Of a DNA stretch of 64,000 bases, positions 11,914-21,972 are shown in pieces. Each line of letters opens with the position of its first letter. Position 1 is the first letter of the stretch. The notes beneath the pieces were generated by a model. The model worked only from the letters and a program-made list of their open reading frames with translations, did not search any database and had not been told where the DNA came from. Made by a program: the position numbers and the translations under genes. Origin of the DNA: Cellulosimicrobium cellulans. GTDB taxonomy: Bacteria; Actinomycetota; Actinomycetes; Actinomycetales; Cellulomonadaceae. The stretch lies in assembly GCF_016921195.1 (NCBI RefSeq), contig NZ_JAFGYF010000006.1, positions 124,001 to 188,000 on the forward strand, in the 5' to 3' direction.

Positions 11914-13434
11914 ATGGCCAGCTTCGTCGACCGTGTCGTCCTGCACGTCTCCGGCGGCAACGGCGGGAACGGGTGCGCCTCGGTCCGTCGCGAGAAGTTC
12001 AAGCCCCTCGCCGGCCCCGACGGCGGCAACGGCGGTGACGGCGGCACCGTGAGGCTCGTGGTCGACGCGCAGACCACGACGCTGCTGGAGTACCACCACT
12101 CGCCGCACCGGCACGCGACGTCGGGCACCCAGGGCATGGGCGACGACCGCGACGGCGCGAACGGCGAGGACCTGGTCCTGCGCGTGCCCGACGGCACGGT
12201 CGTCAAGACGACGGACGGCACGGTCCTCGCGGACCTCGTGGGTGAGGGCGCGGAGTACGTCGTCGCCGAGGGCGGCCGCGGCGGCCTCGGCAACGCCGCG
12301 CTCTCGTCGCCGCGGCGCAAGGCCCCGGGCTTCGCGCTGCTGGGCGAGCCGGGCGAGGAGCGGGACGTCGTCCTCGAGCTGAAGACCATCGCCGACGTCG
12401 CGCTCGTCGGGTACCCGAGCGCGGGCAAGTCCTCGCTCGTCGCGGCGATCTCGGCCGCGCGGCCCAAGATCGCCGACTACCCGTTCACGACGCTCGTGCC
12501 GAACCTCGGCGTCGTGCAGGCGGGCTCGGCGCGGTACACCGTCGCGGACGTGCCCGGCCTCATCCCGGGTGCGAGCGAGGGCAAGGGCCTCGGGCTCGAG
12601 TTCCTCCGCCACATCGAGCGCACCGCCGTCATCGTGCACGTCCTCGACTGCGCGACGCTCGAGCCCGGCCGGGACCCGATCAGCGACCTCGACGTCATCG
12701 AGGCGGAGCTCGCCGCCTACGCCCAGGACCTCGACATCGAGGGCGGACGCGTGCCGCTCACCGAGCGCCCGCGCCTCGTCGTCCTCAACAAGATCGACGT
12801 GCCGGAGGCGCGCGAGCTCGCCGACCTCGTCAAGCCCGACCTCGAGGCGCGCGGTCTGCGCGTGTTCGAGATCTCGACGGCCAGCCACGAGGGCCTGCGC
12901 CCGCTGACCTACGCGCTCGCGGAGCTCGTCGAGAAGGCGCGCGCCGAGGCTCCCGCGCCCGAGCCGACGCGCGTCGTGCTGCGGCCCCGTGCCGTCGACG
13001 AGGCGGGGTTCACCGTCACGCGCAAGGGCGGGGCCACGGACCACTGGTTCGAGGTGCGCGGGGCCAAGCCCGAGCGCTGGGTGCGCCAGACCGACTTCGC
13101 GAACGACGAGGCCGTCGGGTACCTCGCGGACCGTCTCGCCCGCCTGGGCGTCGAGGAGAAGCTGTTCGAGGCGGGGGCCGTCGCCGGCGACGAGGTGCGC
13201 ATCGGCAGCGACGTGAACGCCGTCGTCTTCGACTGGGAGCCGACGCTCATGACCGGCTCCGAGCTGCTCGGCGGCCCGCGCGGCTCCGACAACCGCCTCG
13301 AGGAGCGCCTGCGCCCCACGCGCTCGGAGAAGCGGCGGGAGCACCACGAGCGCATGGACGCCAAGGCCGAGGCGCGCCGCGAGCTGTGGACCGAGCGCGA
13401 GGCCGGCACGTGGACGGACCCCGACGCGGACTGA
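11914..13434 (+). CDS. obgE: GTPase Obg (CgtA)
   Basis: 506 residues in three classic parts. The glycine-rich Obg domain (1-160) carries [15 protein letters not shown]-like repeats. The G domain (about 160-340) has [10 protein letters not shown] (P-loop), [16 protein letters not shown] (switch/G3) and LNKIDVPEA (G4). A C-terminal OCT domain (about 355-430, [16 protein letters not shown]) precedes a charged tail. Obg assists 50S assembly and links growth to GTP and ppGpp levels. The rplU-rpmA-obg-proB order is widely conserved. A GAGGAT box 6 nt before the ATG suggests its own leaderless start. Confidence 0.96.
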   Translation: MASFVDRVVLHVSGGNGGNGCASVRREKFKPLAGPDGGNGGDGGTVRLVVDAQTTTLLEYHHSPHRHATSGTQGMGDDRDGANGEDLVLRVPDGTVVKTTDGTVLADLVGEGAEYVVAEGGRGGLGNAALSSPRRKAPGFALLGEPGEERDVVLELKTIADVALVGYPSAGKSSLVAAISAARPKIADYPFTTLVPNLGVVQAGSARYTVADVPGLIPGASEGKGLGLEFLRHIERTAVIVHVLDCATLEPGRDPISDLDVIEAELAAYAQDLDIEGGRVPLTERPRLVVLNKIDVPEARELADLVKPDLEARGLRVFEISTASHEGLRPLTYALAELVEKARAEAPAPEPTRVVLRPRAVDEAGFTVTRKGGATDHWFEVRGAKPERWVRQTDFANDEAVGYLADRLARLGVEEKLFEAGAVAGDEVRIGSDVNAVVFDWEPTLMTGSELLGGPRGSDNRLEERLRPTRSEKRREHHERMDAKAEARRELWTEREAGTWTDPDAD

Positions 13435-13451
13435 CTGCGCGGATCGTCGGT

Positions 13452-13482
13452 GGGGCCCGGTTCCTGTCAGGGACCAGGCCCC
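13452..13482 (+). terminator. Imperfect hairpin between obg and proB
   Basis: GGGGCC/GGCCCC, GGT/ACC and CCTG/CAGG pair in register, with single mismatches, around a one-nucleotide centre. No U-tract follows. It may be a weak terminator or an mRNA 3' stabiliser. Confidence 0.45.
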
Positions 13483-13563
13483 GCCGTGCCCGCCGACGGG
13501 CAGGGGCGTCCTGGTCCGTGAAATCCTGCGCGCCCGGGACGGGCGGGCGGCGATGATGGACGC

Positions 13564-14700
13564 GTGAACGCGCTGTCCTCCCGCTCCGAGATCGCCTCTG
13601 CCCGCCGCGTGGTGGTGAAGATCGGCTCGTCCTCGCTCACGGGCCCGGACGGGCACCTCGACCTCGCCGCCCTGCGCGCGCTCGTGGACGTCCTCGCGGC
13701 GCGACGCGCGGCGGGCGGACAGGTCGTGCTCGTCACGTCCGGTGCGATCGCCGCGGGGATCGGGCCCCTGGGGCTCGCGAGCCGGCCGCGCGACCTCGCG
13801 ACGGCGCAGGCGACCGCCTCGGTCGGGCAGGGCATGCTCGTCGCCCGCTACACGGAGGCGTTCGCGGGGCACGGGCTGCGCGTCGGGCAGGTGCTGCTCA
13901 CCGCGGAGGACACCGTGCGCCGCGGGCACTACCGCAACGCCCAGCGCTCGCTCGAGCGCCTGCTCGACCTCGGCGTCGTGCCGATCGTCAACGAGAACGA
14001 CGCCGTCGCGACCGACGAGATCCGGTTCGGCGACAACGACCGCCTCGCCGCGCTCGTCTCCCACCTCGTGCGCGCCGACGCGATGGTGCTGCTCACCGAC
14101 GTCGACGGCCTGTACGACGGCCCGCCGTCGCGCCCGGGCACGCGCCGGATCGCCGAGGTGCGCTCGGCGGCCGACATCGAGGGGGTCGAGGTCACGGGCC
14201 GGGGGAGCGCGGTCGGGACGGGCGGCATGCTCACCAAGCTCGAGTCCGTCTCCATCGCGACCGGGACGGGCATCCCGGTCGTGCTGACCCAGGCGCAGAA
14301 CGCCGCGGCCGCGCTCGCGGGCGAGGCCGTCGGGACCTGGTTCGCGGCGACCGGCAAGCGGACGACGCGCCGGCGGCTCTGGCTCGCGCACGCCGCGCGC
14401 ACGCGCGGCCGGCTCGTCCTCGACGAGGGCGCGGTGAAGGCCGTGCAGGGCGGGCGCGCCTCGCTGCTGCCCGCCGGGGTCACGGCGGTCGAGGGGGAGT
14501 TCGACGCCGGGGACCCGGTCGAGCTCGTGACGTCGGACGGGCGCGTGGTCGCCCGCGGGCTGGTCGCGTTCGAGTCCCGCGACATCCCCGACCTCCTCGG
14601 CCGGTCCACCACCGAGCTGCGGGCGGAGCTGGGCGAGGGCTACGACCGCGAGGTCGTGCACCGCGACGACCTCGTCCTGGTCCGCAAGCGGGTCCGCTGA
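13564..14700 (+). CDS. proB: Glutamate 5-kinase
   Basis: 378 residues from a GTG. The amino-acid kinase domain (1-265) shows RRVVVKIGSSSLTGPDG, the VTSGAIAAGIGPLGL loop, IVNENDAVATDEIRFGDND and GTGGMLTKLESVSIAT. A C-terminal PUA domain (about 285-378) includes GVTAVEGEFDAGDPVELV. It phosphorylates glutamate in the first step of proline synthesis and is normally feedback-inhibited by proline. proA follows after 53 bp. Confidence 0.96.
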   Translation: MNALSSRSEIASARRVVVKIGSSSLTGPDGHLDLAALRALVDVLAARRAAGGQVVLVTSGAIAAGIGPLGLASRPRDLATAQATASVGQGMLVARYTEAFAGHGLRVGQVLLTAEDTVRRGHYRNAQRSLERLLDLGVVPIVNENDAVATDEIRFGDNDRLAALVSHLVRADAMVLLTDVDGLYDGPPSRPGTRRIAEVRSAADIEGVEVTGRGSAVGTGGMLTKLESVSIATGTGIPVVLTQAQNAAAALAGEAVGTWFAATGKRTTRRRLWLAHAARTRGRLVLDEGAVKAVQGGRASLLPAGVTAVEGEFDAGDPVELVTSDGRVVARGLVAFESRDIPDLLGRSTTELRAELGEGYDREVVHRDDLVLVRKRVR

Positions 14701-14741
14701 CCGGCCGCCGGACGGCGCCCCCGGCGCGGGGTCGTCCGACG

Positions 14742-14747
14742 TAGGCT
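14742..14747 (+). promoter_or_regulatory. -10 box for leaderless proA transcript
   Basis: TAGGCT ends 6 nt before the proA ATG, so transcription would begin at or next to the start codon. No Shine-Dalgarno sequence is seen. The layout matches other genes here. Confidence 0.5.
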
Positions 14748-14753
14748 CGCTCC

Positions 14754-16100
14754 ATGACCACCACCGAGGACGCGCCCGTCGTCGCGGGCGCCACCGAGCC
14801 CCAGCCCGCCGGTCCGGCCGCAGCCGGCACGGGTACCGACGTCGCGACCGCCGTCGAGGACGTCGCGCGCCGTGCCAAGGTCGCCTCGCGCACGCTGGCG
14901 ACCGCCACGCGTGCGACCAAGGACGCCGCCCTCCGCGCGCTCGCCGACGCGCTCGTCGCGGCGACGGACGAGATCGTGGCCGCGAACGCCGTCGACCTCG
15001 AGCGCGAGCGCGCGAACGGCATGAGCGAGGGGCTGCTCGACCGGCTCGCGCTCGACGGCCCGCGCATCTCCGCGATCGCCGCCGCGCTGCGCGACCTCGC
15101 GGGGCTGCCGGACCCGGTGGGGGAGGTCGTGCGCGGCTCGACGCTGCCGAACGGGCTGCGCCTGCGCCAGCTGCGCGTGCCCATGGGCGTCGTCGGCATG
15201 ATCTACGAGGCGCGGCCCAACGTCACGGTCGACGCCGCGGGGCTCGCGCTGAAGAGCGGCAACGCCGTGATCCTGCGCGGCGGGTCCGCGGCGGCGAGCT
15301 CGAACGAGGTGATCGTGGGCGTGCTCGCGCGCGCGCTCGAGGCGCAGGGCCTGCCCGGCGACCTCGTGCAGTCGATCGACCGGTACGGGCGGCCGGGCGC
15401 CGTCGCGCTCATGCACGCGCGCGGGCTCGTGGACGTGCTGGTGCCGCGCGGAGGGGCCGACCTCATCCGCACCGTGGTCCGCGAGTCGACCGTCCCCGTC
15501 ATCGAGACGGGGGTCGGCAACGTCCACGTGTACGTCGACGCGAGCGCGGACCGGGCCATGGCGCTCGAGATCCTGCTCAACGCCAAGACGCAGCGCGTGG
15601 GCGTGTGCAACGCCGCGGAGACGCTCCTGGTCCACGCGGACGCCGCACCGGACTTCCTGCCCGCCGCCCTCGCCGCGCTCACCGCGGCCGGCGTCGTGGT
15701 GCACGGCGACGACCGCACGGCCGACCTCGCGCCCGAGGGCACGGAGGTGCTCGCGGCCACCGACGAGGACTGGGCGACCGAGTACCTCGCGCCCGAGATC
15801 GCGGTGCGCGTCGTCGACGACCTCGACGCCGCGATCGAGCACGTGCGCACATGGACGTCCGGGCACACCGAGGCGATCGTCACGCGCGACCTCGCCTCCT
15901 CGGAGCGGTTCGTCGCGGAGCTCGACTCGGCCGCGATCATGGTCAACGCCTCGACGCGGTTCACGGACGGCGGCCAGTTCGGCCTCGGCGCGGAGATCGG
16001 CATCTCGACGCAGAAGCTCCACGCGCGCGGCCCCATGGGTCTCGCGGAGCTCACGACGACGAAGTGGGTCGTGCACGGCGACGGTCACGTCCGTCCGTGA
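14754..16100 (+). CDS. proA: Glutamate-5-semialdehyde dehydrogenase (gamma-glutamyl phosphate reductase)
   Basis: 448 residues. After a ~35-residue Ala/Pro-rich lead, the family regions follow: [20 protein letters not shown] (about 146-165), [24 protein letters not shown] and the catalytic cysteine in [17 protein letters not shown] (about 280-296). The late [19 protein letters not shown] block is also intact. It makes glutamate semialdehyde with NADPH for proline. The GC-rich hairpin just after it probably ends the transcript. Confidence 0.96.
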   Translation: MTTTEDAPVVAGATEPQPAGPAAAGTGTDVATAVEDVARRAKVASRTLATATRATKDAALRALADALVAATDEIVAANAVDLERERANGMSEGLLDRLALDGPRISAIAAALRDLAGLPDPVGEVVRGSTLPNGLRLRQLRVPMGVVGMIYEARPNVTVDAAGLALKSGNAVILRGGSAAASSNEVIVGVLARALEAQGLPGDLVQSIDRYGRPGAVALMHARGLVDVLVPRGGADLIRTVVRESTVPVIETGVGNVHVYVDASADRAMALEILLNAKTQRVGVCNAAETLLVHADAAPDFLPAALAALTAAGVVVHGDDRTADLAPEGTEVLAATDEDWATEYLAPEIAVRVVDDLDAAIEHVRTWTSGHTEAIVTRDLASSERFVAELDSAAIMVNASTRFTDGGQFGLGAEIGISTQKLHARGPMGLAELTTTKWVVHGDGHVRP

Positions 16101-16112
16101 CCCGCGGTTCGT

Positions 16113-16135
16113 CGGCACGTACCTGGTACGTGCCG
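16113..16135 (+). terminator. Hairpin after proA
   Basis: CGGCACGTAC (16113-16122) and GTACGTGCCG (16126-16135) are perfect 10-bp arms around a CTG loop, 13 bp after the proA stop. There is no T-run; it fits the short-stem terminators common in actinobacteria. Confidence 0.65.
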
Positions 16136-16291
16136 GACCAGGCCGCCGGGTGGTCGTGAGAGACTGGTCGGCGACCGGAGCCCGTCCGGTCCGCCGTCGG
16201 GCCGGTCCCGGCGGGCGTTCCGATCCACCGCACCACCCCGGACCGCGGCACGACGCCGACGATCCCGGGGACGACCTTCGAGGAGGACGTC

Positions 16292-16447
16292 GTGATCTCA
16301 GCCGTCGTGCTGGCCGCCGAGGAAGGCGCCGAGGCCGCGTCGCACCTGCCCATCCCGCCGCTCGCCTACGGGCTGCTGGGGTTCGGCGGGCTCGTGGCCC
16401 TGCTGCTCGTGACCTACGCGTTCCGCAGCGTCGGCACGCGGCACTGA
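16292..16447 (+). CDS. Small single-pass membrane protein between proA and nadD
   Basis: A 51-residue protein from a GTG with a strong AGGAGG 5 nt upstream. It starts MISAVVLAAEEGAEAASHLP and has one membrane helix (about residues 24-42: AYGLLGFGGLVALLLVTYAF), ending FRSVGTRH. I recall similar short proteins at this position in other Micrococcales, so it looks like a real, conserved gene. Function is unknown. It lies 43 bp before nadD. Confidence 0.8.
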   Translation: MISAVVLAAEEGAEAASHLPIPPLAYGLLGFGGLVALLLVTYAFRSVGTRH

Positions 16448-16490
16448 CCGGTAGCGAACGACGGAAGCGCCCGCGACCGATGACGCGCCG

Positions 16491-17096
16491 ATGAGCCCGC
16501 GCCGTCCCCGCCTGGGGGTGATGGGTGGCACGTTCGACCCCATCCACCACGGCCACCTCGTCGCGGCGAGCGAGGCCGCGGCGCGGTTCGACCTCGACGA
16601 GGTCGTGTTCGTCCCCACGGGCAAGCCGTCGTTCAAGCAGCACCAGAACGTCAGCCCGGCCGAGCACCGGTACCTCATGACGGTCATCGCGACCGCCTCG
16701 AACCCGCGGTTCACGGTGAGCCGGGTCGACGTCGACCGGCCGGGACTGACCTTCACCGTCGACACGCTGCGCGACCTGCGGGCCGCACGTCCGGACGCGG
16801 AGCTGTTCTTCATCACGGGTGCGGACGCGATCGAGCAGATCCTGACCTGGAAGGATGCCGACGAGCTGTGGAAGATGGCACACTTCGTGGCTGTCTCCCG
16901 CCCGGGTCACCGCCTGAGCGTCGAGGGTCTGCCTCCGGGCGTGGTCACCACGCTCGAGGTCCCGGCCCTCGCCATCTCGTCGACGGACTGCCGTCGGCGT
17001 GCGGAGGCGGGCCAGCCGGTGTGGTACCTGGTTCCGGACGGCGTGGTCCAGTACATCGCCAAGCACGGTTTGTATCGAGGTCAGCACGATGAGTGA
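16491..17096 (+). CDS. nadD: Nicotinate-nucleotide adenylyltransferase
   Basis: 201 residues. The nucleotidyl-transferase signature [19 protein letters not shown] (residues 12-30), the [20 protein letters not shown] region and the C-terminal ISSTDCRRR motif (related to ISSTxIR) are present. It converts nicotinate mononucleotide to deamido-NAD. An ATG at 16491 gives a normal start. The 3' end overlaps the next gene by 8 bp, and the neighbourhood nadD-x-rsfS-phosphatase is conserved in actinobacteria. Confidence 0.95.
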   Translation: MSPRRPRLGVMGGTFDPIHHGHLVAASEAAARFDLDEVVFVPTGKPSFKQHQNVSPAEHRYLMTVIATASNPRFTVSRVDVDRPGLTFTVDTLRDLRAARPDAELFFITGADAIEQILTWKDADELWKMAHFVAVSRPGHRLSVEGLPPGVVTTLEVPALAISSTDCRRRAEAGQPVWYLVPDGVVQYIAKHGLYRGQHDE

Positions 17097-18186
17097 CAAC
17101 GGCAACATGCAGCCCGTCCGCCCTCTCACGCGGCGCGAGATACGCGAGCGCGAGCAGGCGGCCGCGGCCGAGCGGTCCGCGCAGCCCGGCACGCCTCCGG
17201 CCGCCCCGGCGCCGGGCGCCGGCGGGTGGCAGCAACCCGCCCCGTCGCGCCCGGCCGCGCCGGCGACCCCGCCCCCGTCGCGTCGCGCCCTGCGAGAGAC
17301 GACGGGCCCGACCGACTACCCGTCGCAGCCCTCCGTCGTCCGCCCGCCGGCCGCCTCCGGCGGCATGCGCGGCCTCGACGAGACCGGCCGCCTCACCCCG
17401 GTGCAGGAGACCGCGGAGCGCGTCGCGATCCGCCCGCCGACCCCGACCCCCGTCGTGCCGACGCGCACGAGCGCTCGCCCCCCGGCGGGCGCTCCGCGGC
17501 CTGTCGCGCCGGGCGCCACCGGTCCCGTCCGGCCCCCGACGCCGTCCGCCCCCGTGGGCGGGTTCGGCTCCGCGCCGGTGGGCCGGGTCGGAGCGCCCGA
17601 GGCACCGCCCGCCCAGCCGCAACGGCTGTCGGCCTTCTCGGCTCCGGCGGCAGCACCTGCCGCGCCTCCCGCCACGCCGGCTCCCGCACCGGCCTCCTCG
17701 CCGTGGGGCGCGACCTCGGCGTCGGCGCCCGAGCGTACGCCGGCTGCCCCACGACCCGCGGCTCCGGCCGCGCCCGCCGAGGCTCCGGGGGCCGCGCTCC
17801 CGTGGTCGGCGATCACGTCCGGGTCGGCGCCCGAGCCGGCCAGCGCGGGCCGCGAGCCCGCCTCTCCCTTCGGCGGGGTGCGCGAGGCGTCGGCCGCGGC
17901 CCCCGCCGCCGCGAGCGGCCCGTCCGACGACCTCTTCCCGCGCGTGCGCGCCCGCGCCGACGAGCTCGACGACGAGGCGGACGACGACCTCGACGACGAG
18001 CCGCGCGGCCCGTCGTACATGTGGCTGCACTACCTCATCCTCGTCGCCGTCGCGTTCGTCCTCGGCCTGCTCGTGTGGACGCTCGTGTCCCGCGACGACC
18101 CCGGTGTCGCCACCGAGGACACGAGCGCGTCGGCGACCGCCGTGTCGACGTGGGACGACCCCGGCACCCTCGACACCGGCCGCTGA
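17089..18186 (+). CDS. Pro/Ala-rich protein with one C-terminal membrane helix
   Basis: 365 residues from an ATG overlapping nadD. A basic/charged N-terminus ([19 protein letters not shown]) leads into ~270 residues of Pro/Ala/Ser low complexity, an acidic stretch ([15 protein letters not shown], about 290-304), one membrane helix (about 314-336, [20 protein letters not shown]) and a short outer tail. The RREIRERE opening recurs in unnamed actinobacterial proteins at this locus. It is probably a tail-anchored-like protein with a long disordered cytoplasmic arm. No enzymatic motif was seen and the function is unknown. Confidence 0.8.
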   Translation: MSDNGNMQPVRPLTRREIREREQAAAAERSAQPGTPPAAPAPGAGGWQQPAPSRPAAPATPPPSRRALRETTGPTDYPSQPSVVRPPAASGGMRGLDETGRLTPVQETAERVAIRPPTPTPVVPTRTSARPPAGAPRPVAPGATGPVRPPTPSAPVGGFGSAPVGRVGAPEAPPAQPQRLSAFSAPAAAPAAPPATPAPAPASSPWGATSASAPERTPAAPRPAAPAAPAEAPGAALPWSAITSGSAPEPASAGREPASPFGGVREASAAAPAAASGPSDDLFPRVRARADELDDEADDDLDDEPRGPSYMWLHYLILVAVAFVLGLLVWTLVSRDDPGVATEDTSASATAVSTWDDPGTLDTGR

Positions 18187-18211
18187 GCGGCCGCACCACG
18201 AACGGAGACAC

Positions 18212-18649
18212 GTGACTGCCACCGAACGAGCCGTAGAGCTCGCCGTCATCGCGGCGCGGGCGGCGTCCGACCGCAAGGCCGAGGAGATCATCGCGCTCGA
18301 CGTGAGCGAGCAGCTCGTCCTCACGGACGTGTTCCTCATCGCGTCCGGGTCGAGCGAACGCCAGGTCTCGGCGATCGTCGACGCGGTCGAGGAGGCGATG
18401 TACAAGGCGGGGTCCAAGCCGATCCGCCGCGAGGGCAAGCAGGAGGCGCGCTGGGTCCTGCTCGACTTCGGCGATGTCGTCGTGCACGTGCAGCACGCCG
18501 AGGATCGCGTCTACTACGCGCTCGAGCGGCTCTGGAAGGACTGCCCCGTCGTCGAGCTCCCCGAGGACGCCCGGGGCGGCGACGGCACCGCCGACGACAC
18601 GGCCCGCGGCGACGGTGCCATCCGGCTCTCGGGGGAGCCCCTGGCGTGA
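18212..18649 (+). CDS. rsfS: Ribosomal silencing factor RsfS
   Basis: 145 residues from a GTG with GGAGAC upstream. The DUF143/RsfS core is clear: DRKAEEIIALDVSEQLVLTD, FLIASGSSERQVSAIVDAV, GWVLLDFGD-like RWVLLDFGDVVVHVQHAEDR and YYALERLWKDCP. It binds L14 and blocks subunit joining when nutrients are short. A ~25-residue Asp/Gly-rich tail extends beyond the core. The stop overlaps the next start by 4 bp. Confidence 0.95.
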   Translation: MTATERAVELAVIAARAASDRKAEEIIALDVSEQLVLTDVFLIASGSSERQVSAIVDAVEEAMYKAGSKPIRREGKQEARWVLLDFGDVVVHVQHAEDRVYYALERLWKDCPVVELPEDARGGDGTADDTARGDGAIRLSGEPLA

Positions 18650-19326
18650 GCGCCGGAACGCTCGTCCTCCTGCGCCACGGCCGGACGGCGTACAACGCCG
18701 CGATGCGCCTGCAGGGCCAGGTCGACATCCCGCTCGACGGCGTCGGGCAGTGGCAGGCCGAGCACGGCGCCAAGGCGCTCGCGAGCGCGCACCGCGCGAC
18801 GCGCGTCGTCGCGTCCGACCTCGTGCGCGCCGCGGACACCGCGCGCGCGTACGCGGGCGCGATCGGCGCGGACGTCCTGCTCGACCCGCGGCTGCGCGAG
18901 CGCGGGTTCGGGGAGTGGGAGGGCCTGACGGGCACGGAGATCGCCGAGCGCTGGCCCGAGGAGTACGCGGCGTGGCGTCGGGGCGAGGAGCCCACGCGCG
19001 CAGGCGCCGAGACCAAGGCCGCCGTGGCCGCACGCCTCGTCGAGGCCGTCACCGAGCACGTCGAGTCCCTCGAGAAGGACGACACCCTCGTCGTCGTCTC
19101 TCACGGCGCCGCGATCACGCTCGCCGTCACCGCGCTGCTCGGGCTGGACCCGGAGGGCTGGCGCGGGATCTCCGGGCTGCACAACGTCCACTGGTCCCAC
19201 CTGCACCGCTCCGCGCCCGCCGCGACGCCCGCGTGGCGCCTCGTGGCGCACAACGTGGGTGCCGGGTTCCCGCTCGACGAGTGGAACGCGGGACCGGATT
19301 GGAATCTGGAGCCGGTTTCTGCGTAG
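18646..19326 (+). CDS. Histidine phosphatase family protein (phosphoglycerate-mutase-like)
   Basis: 226 residues from a GTG overlapping rsfS (GTGA). The catalytic LLRHGRTAYN (residues 8-17), RERGFGEWEGLTG and VVSHGAAITLAV (second catalytic His) motifs are intact. Substrate is not readable; relatives at this locus are annotated only as phosphoglycerate-mutase-like or histidine phosphatases. It probably ends the nadD operon, and tRNA-Ala follows 79 bp later. Confidence 0.9.
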   Translation: MSAGTLVLLRHGRTAYNAAMRLQGQVDIPLDGVGQWQAEHGAKALASAHRATRVVASDLVRAADTARAYAGAIGADVLLDPRLRERGFGEWEGLTGTEIAERWPEEYAAWRRGEEPTRAGAETKAAVAARLVEAVTEHVESLEKDDTLVVVSHGAAITLAVTALLGLDPEGWRGISGLHNVHWSHLHRSAPAATPAWRLVAHNVGAGFPLDEWNAGPDWNLEPVSA

Positions 19327-19405
19327 ACTAGCGACGCTCCGCAGGACGGGAAACCGGCCGGGGGAGTGTTCATCCACTGTTTGACCAGGGTCTTCGCAGA
19401 TCCAC

Positions 19406-19478
19406 GGGGCTGTGGCGCAGCTGGTAGCGCACCTGCATGGCATGCAGGGGGTCAGGGGTTCGAGTCCCCTCAGCTCCA
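19406..19478 (+). tRNA. tRNA-Ala (anticodon GGC)
   Basis: A full cloverleaf can be drawn: acceptor GGGGCTG with CAGCTCC (one G-U pair), D arm GCGCAGCTGGTAGCGC, anticodon stem CCTGC/GCAGG with loop ATGGCAT (anticodon GGC), and T arm AGGGGTTCGAGTCCCCT. The discriminator is A. The following CCG means the terminal CCA is not encoded and must be added by the CCA-adding enzyme. Confidence 0.97.
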
Positions 19479-19486
19479 CCGGATTG

Positions 19487-19522
19487 AAGCGGGGCGTCGT
19501 TCATCGGCGCCCCGCTTTCGTC
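19487..19522 (+). terminator. Intrinsic terminator after tRNA-Ala
   Basis: AAGCGGGGCG (19487-19496) pairs with CGCCCCGCTT (from 19508) around an 11-nt loop and leads into TTCGTCGTCTTC, a partly T-rich tail. Confidence 0.8.
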
Positions 19523-19677
19523 GTCTTCACGCTCGCCTCGGAGGCGAGGGGCCCGGCTCGGTAGGGTCAGCCGTCCGGCTCGCGGCCGACACCGCGGAGC
19601 GGGGCGCTCCGAGCACCACGACGATCCGACGAGGACGGCCTTGTCCGGCTCTGCCGCACCCCGGGCTCGTCGACGTC

Positions 19678-19869
19678 GTGCTGCGGCTGGTCGCGGACGG
19701 CGTCCAGGTGGTCGTGCTCCGCCACGAACGCTCCTGGGTGTCGCGACCGACGGCCGCGGTACCGTCCGACGTCTTCGTCGTCGAGCGCAGCGGCTACGTG
19801 GGCCTGACCCGGGACGGGTCGGACGTGGAAAGGCTGGGCAGGAGGCTGTTCTCCGACCTCGTGCCGTGA
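19678..19869 (+). CDS. Possible small hypothetical protein
   Basis: An open frame of 63 residues from a GTG (VLRLVADGVQVVVLRHERSW... to RRLFSDLVP). Alternating hydrophobic strands and acidic/basic residues look protein-like and codon third positions are GC-rich, but the frame is open upstream without a good start and no family is recognised. It lies between the tRNA terminator and the convergent LAS peptidase gene. It may be a fragment or chance. Confidence 0.3.
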   Translation: MLRLVADGVQVVVLRHERSWVSRPTAAVPSDVFVVERSGYVGLTRDGSDVERLGRRLFSDLVP

Positions 19870-19883
19870 CGGGCGATGGCGAC

Positions 19884-20864
19884 CTACGACGTGCTGACGT
19901 GCACGTGGTCGAAGTGGTTGGCGGTCGCACCGCCGCGGTCCTCCATGCCGGACCACGCGCTCGCGGGGTCTCCGGCCATCCAGATCTTCTGCTGGTAGAT
20001 GAGGTAGGTGATCCCCAGCGCCCCGGCGTTGGCCTGGAGGTAGCGGGCGATCTCCCAGCCCGTCTCGCCCGTGATCATGATGTCCACGGCGCGGCCGGTG
20101 CCGTGGTCGCCGCTGTCGCCCGGCCGGATCCCGCCGTAGGACGTCACCTGCGGGAAGATCGCGCACACCGCGCGGTACACCGCGCGGGCGTTGGGCTGGA
20201 GCGACGACTCGATCCCGGAGCTCACCGCGCACGCGGCGTCGGAGATCCCGCTCGCGCTCGACCCGCCGCCGCTCGCGGCCGTCGCCGTCGGTGCCTCGGG
20301 CTGGGAGTCCGCGAGAAAGCTCGACTTGATCCAGGCCGCCGCGCCGTCCCAGACGACCTGGCTCCACTCGCCCTCGGTGGCGCCCGTGACGTCGACGGCC
20401 GTGGCGAACCCGGCGGTCGCGACGCGGGCGGCGTCGGCCGACGGCCCGGTGCGGACGTTGACGGCGTCGGTGGTCCAGAGCTGGCCGGTGACGACAGGGA
20501 GGACGGGGGCCGGCGGGGCGACCTCGGCGGCGGGGACCACGGTGATCTTCGCCGCGGTCTCCACGAGCGGGGACTCCTGGGTCGCCGCCGGGGGAGCGGC
20601 GCGCTCGGCGGAGCGGCTGGCGGCGCCCGTGCCGCGCTCCAGGGCCGACCCGGACTCGGGCTCGACGCTCAGCGGTGCGAGGTCGGGGTTCCCCTCGGCG
20701 GGCTGGGGACCCGCGCCGACCACGCCTGCGCCGAGCAGCCCGACGAGTGCGAGCGCCGGGAGCTTGAGGGCGCGCGCCGGGAGCGTCGGGAACGACGGCA
20801 GGGCGGGGAGCCGGAGGGAGCGCACGGGCGCTGCGGGGGCTGCGCTGTGGCGGCCTCGGGACAT
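19884..20864 (-). CDS. Secreted or membrane-anchored SH3b plus LAS-type (M15/D,D-like) peptidase domain protein
   Basis: 326 residues from an ATG at 20864 (CGGAG 8 nt upstream). A basic N-terminus and a hydrophobic helix (about 32-50, LPALALVGLLGAGVVGAG) fit a signal or anchor. An SH3b-like segment (about 125-185) contains LWTTDAVNVRTGPS. The C-terminal domain has the LAS zinc signature: HGTGRAVD (H-x6-D, about 254) and DHVH near the end. LAS enzymes cleave cell-wall peptides, so a peptidoglycan hydrolase is likely. A repeat ATAACA-N5-GTTACA lies just upstream. Confidence 0.8.
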   Translation of the reverse strand: MSRGRHSAAPAAPVRSLRLPALPSFPTLPARALKLPALALVGLLGAGVVGAGPQPAEGNPDLAPLSVEPESGSALERGTGAASRSAERAAPPAATQESPLVETAAKITVVPAAEVAPPAPVLPVVTGQLWTTDAVNVRTGPSADAARVATAGFATAVDVTGATEGEWSQVVWDGAAAWIKSSFLADSQPEAPTATAASGGGSSASGISDAACAVSSGIESSLQPNARAVYRAVCAIFPQVTSYGGIRPGDSGDHGTGRAVDIMITGETGWEIARYLQANAGALGITYLIYQQKIWMAGDPASAWSGMEDRGGATANHFDHVHVSTS

Positions 20865-20901
20865 GGTGCGCTCCGGTTCGTCGAGGGCAGGACCGCGCCA
20901 G

Positions 20902-20922
20902 TGTAACCAAACTGTTATCTGG
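20902..20922 (-). promoter_or_regulatory. MtrA-box-like direct repeat upstream of the LAS peptidase
   Basis: On the minus strand the sequence reads ATAACAGTTTGGTTACA: two ATAACA/GTTACA hexamers at an 11-bp period, about 40 bp before the start codon. Similar spaced repeats are bound by MtrA, which controls cell-wall hydrolase genes in actinobacteria. The assignment is tentative. Confidence 0.35.
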
Positions 20923-20967
20923 GAAGTCCAGTCGGACATTCCAGGCGGCGGTCGGGACTACTCATGA

Positions 20968-21882
<915 letters not shown>

Positions 21883-21912
21883 CCCGGTCGCCCACGGCCT
21901 CCCGCGAGGCAC

Positions 21913-21958
21913 GCACGACGAGGGGCGCCGTCCGTCCGGACGGCGCCCCTCGTCGTGC
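21913..21958. terminator. Bidirectional hairpin terminator between convergent genes
   Basis: An 18-bp perfect stem (21913-21930 with 21941-21958), extended by three more pairs to a 4-nt GTCC loop. It sits between two convergent genes and has no T-run on either side, so it probably ends transcription both ways. Confidence 0.85.
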
Positions 21959-21972
21959 GCGCGGAGCCCCGA

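Noticed and set aside
19370-19479. Minus-strand frame reading RGLEPLTPCMPC
   Set aside because: This is the reverse reading of the tRNA-Ala gene, a known false-positive pattern.
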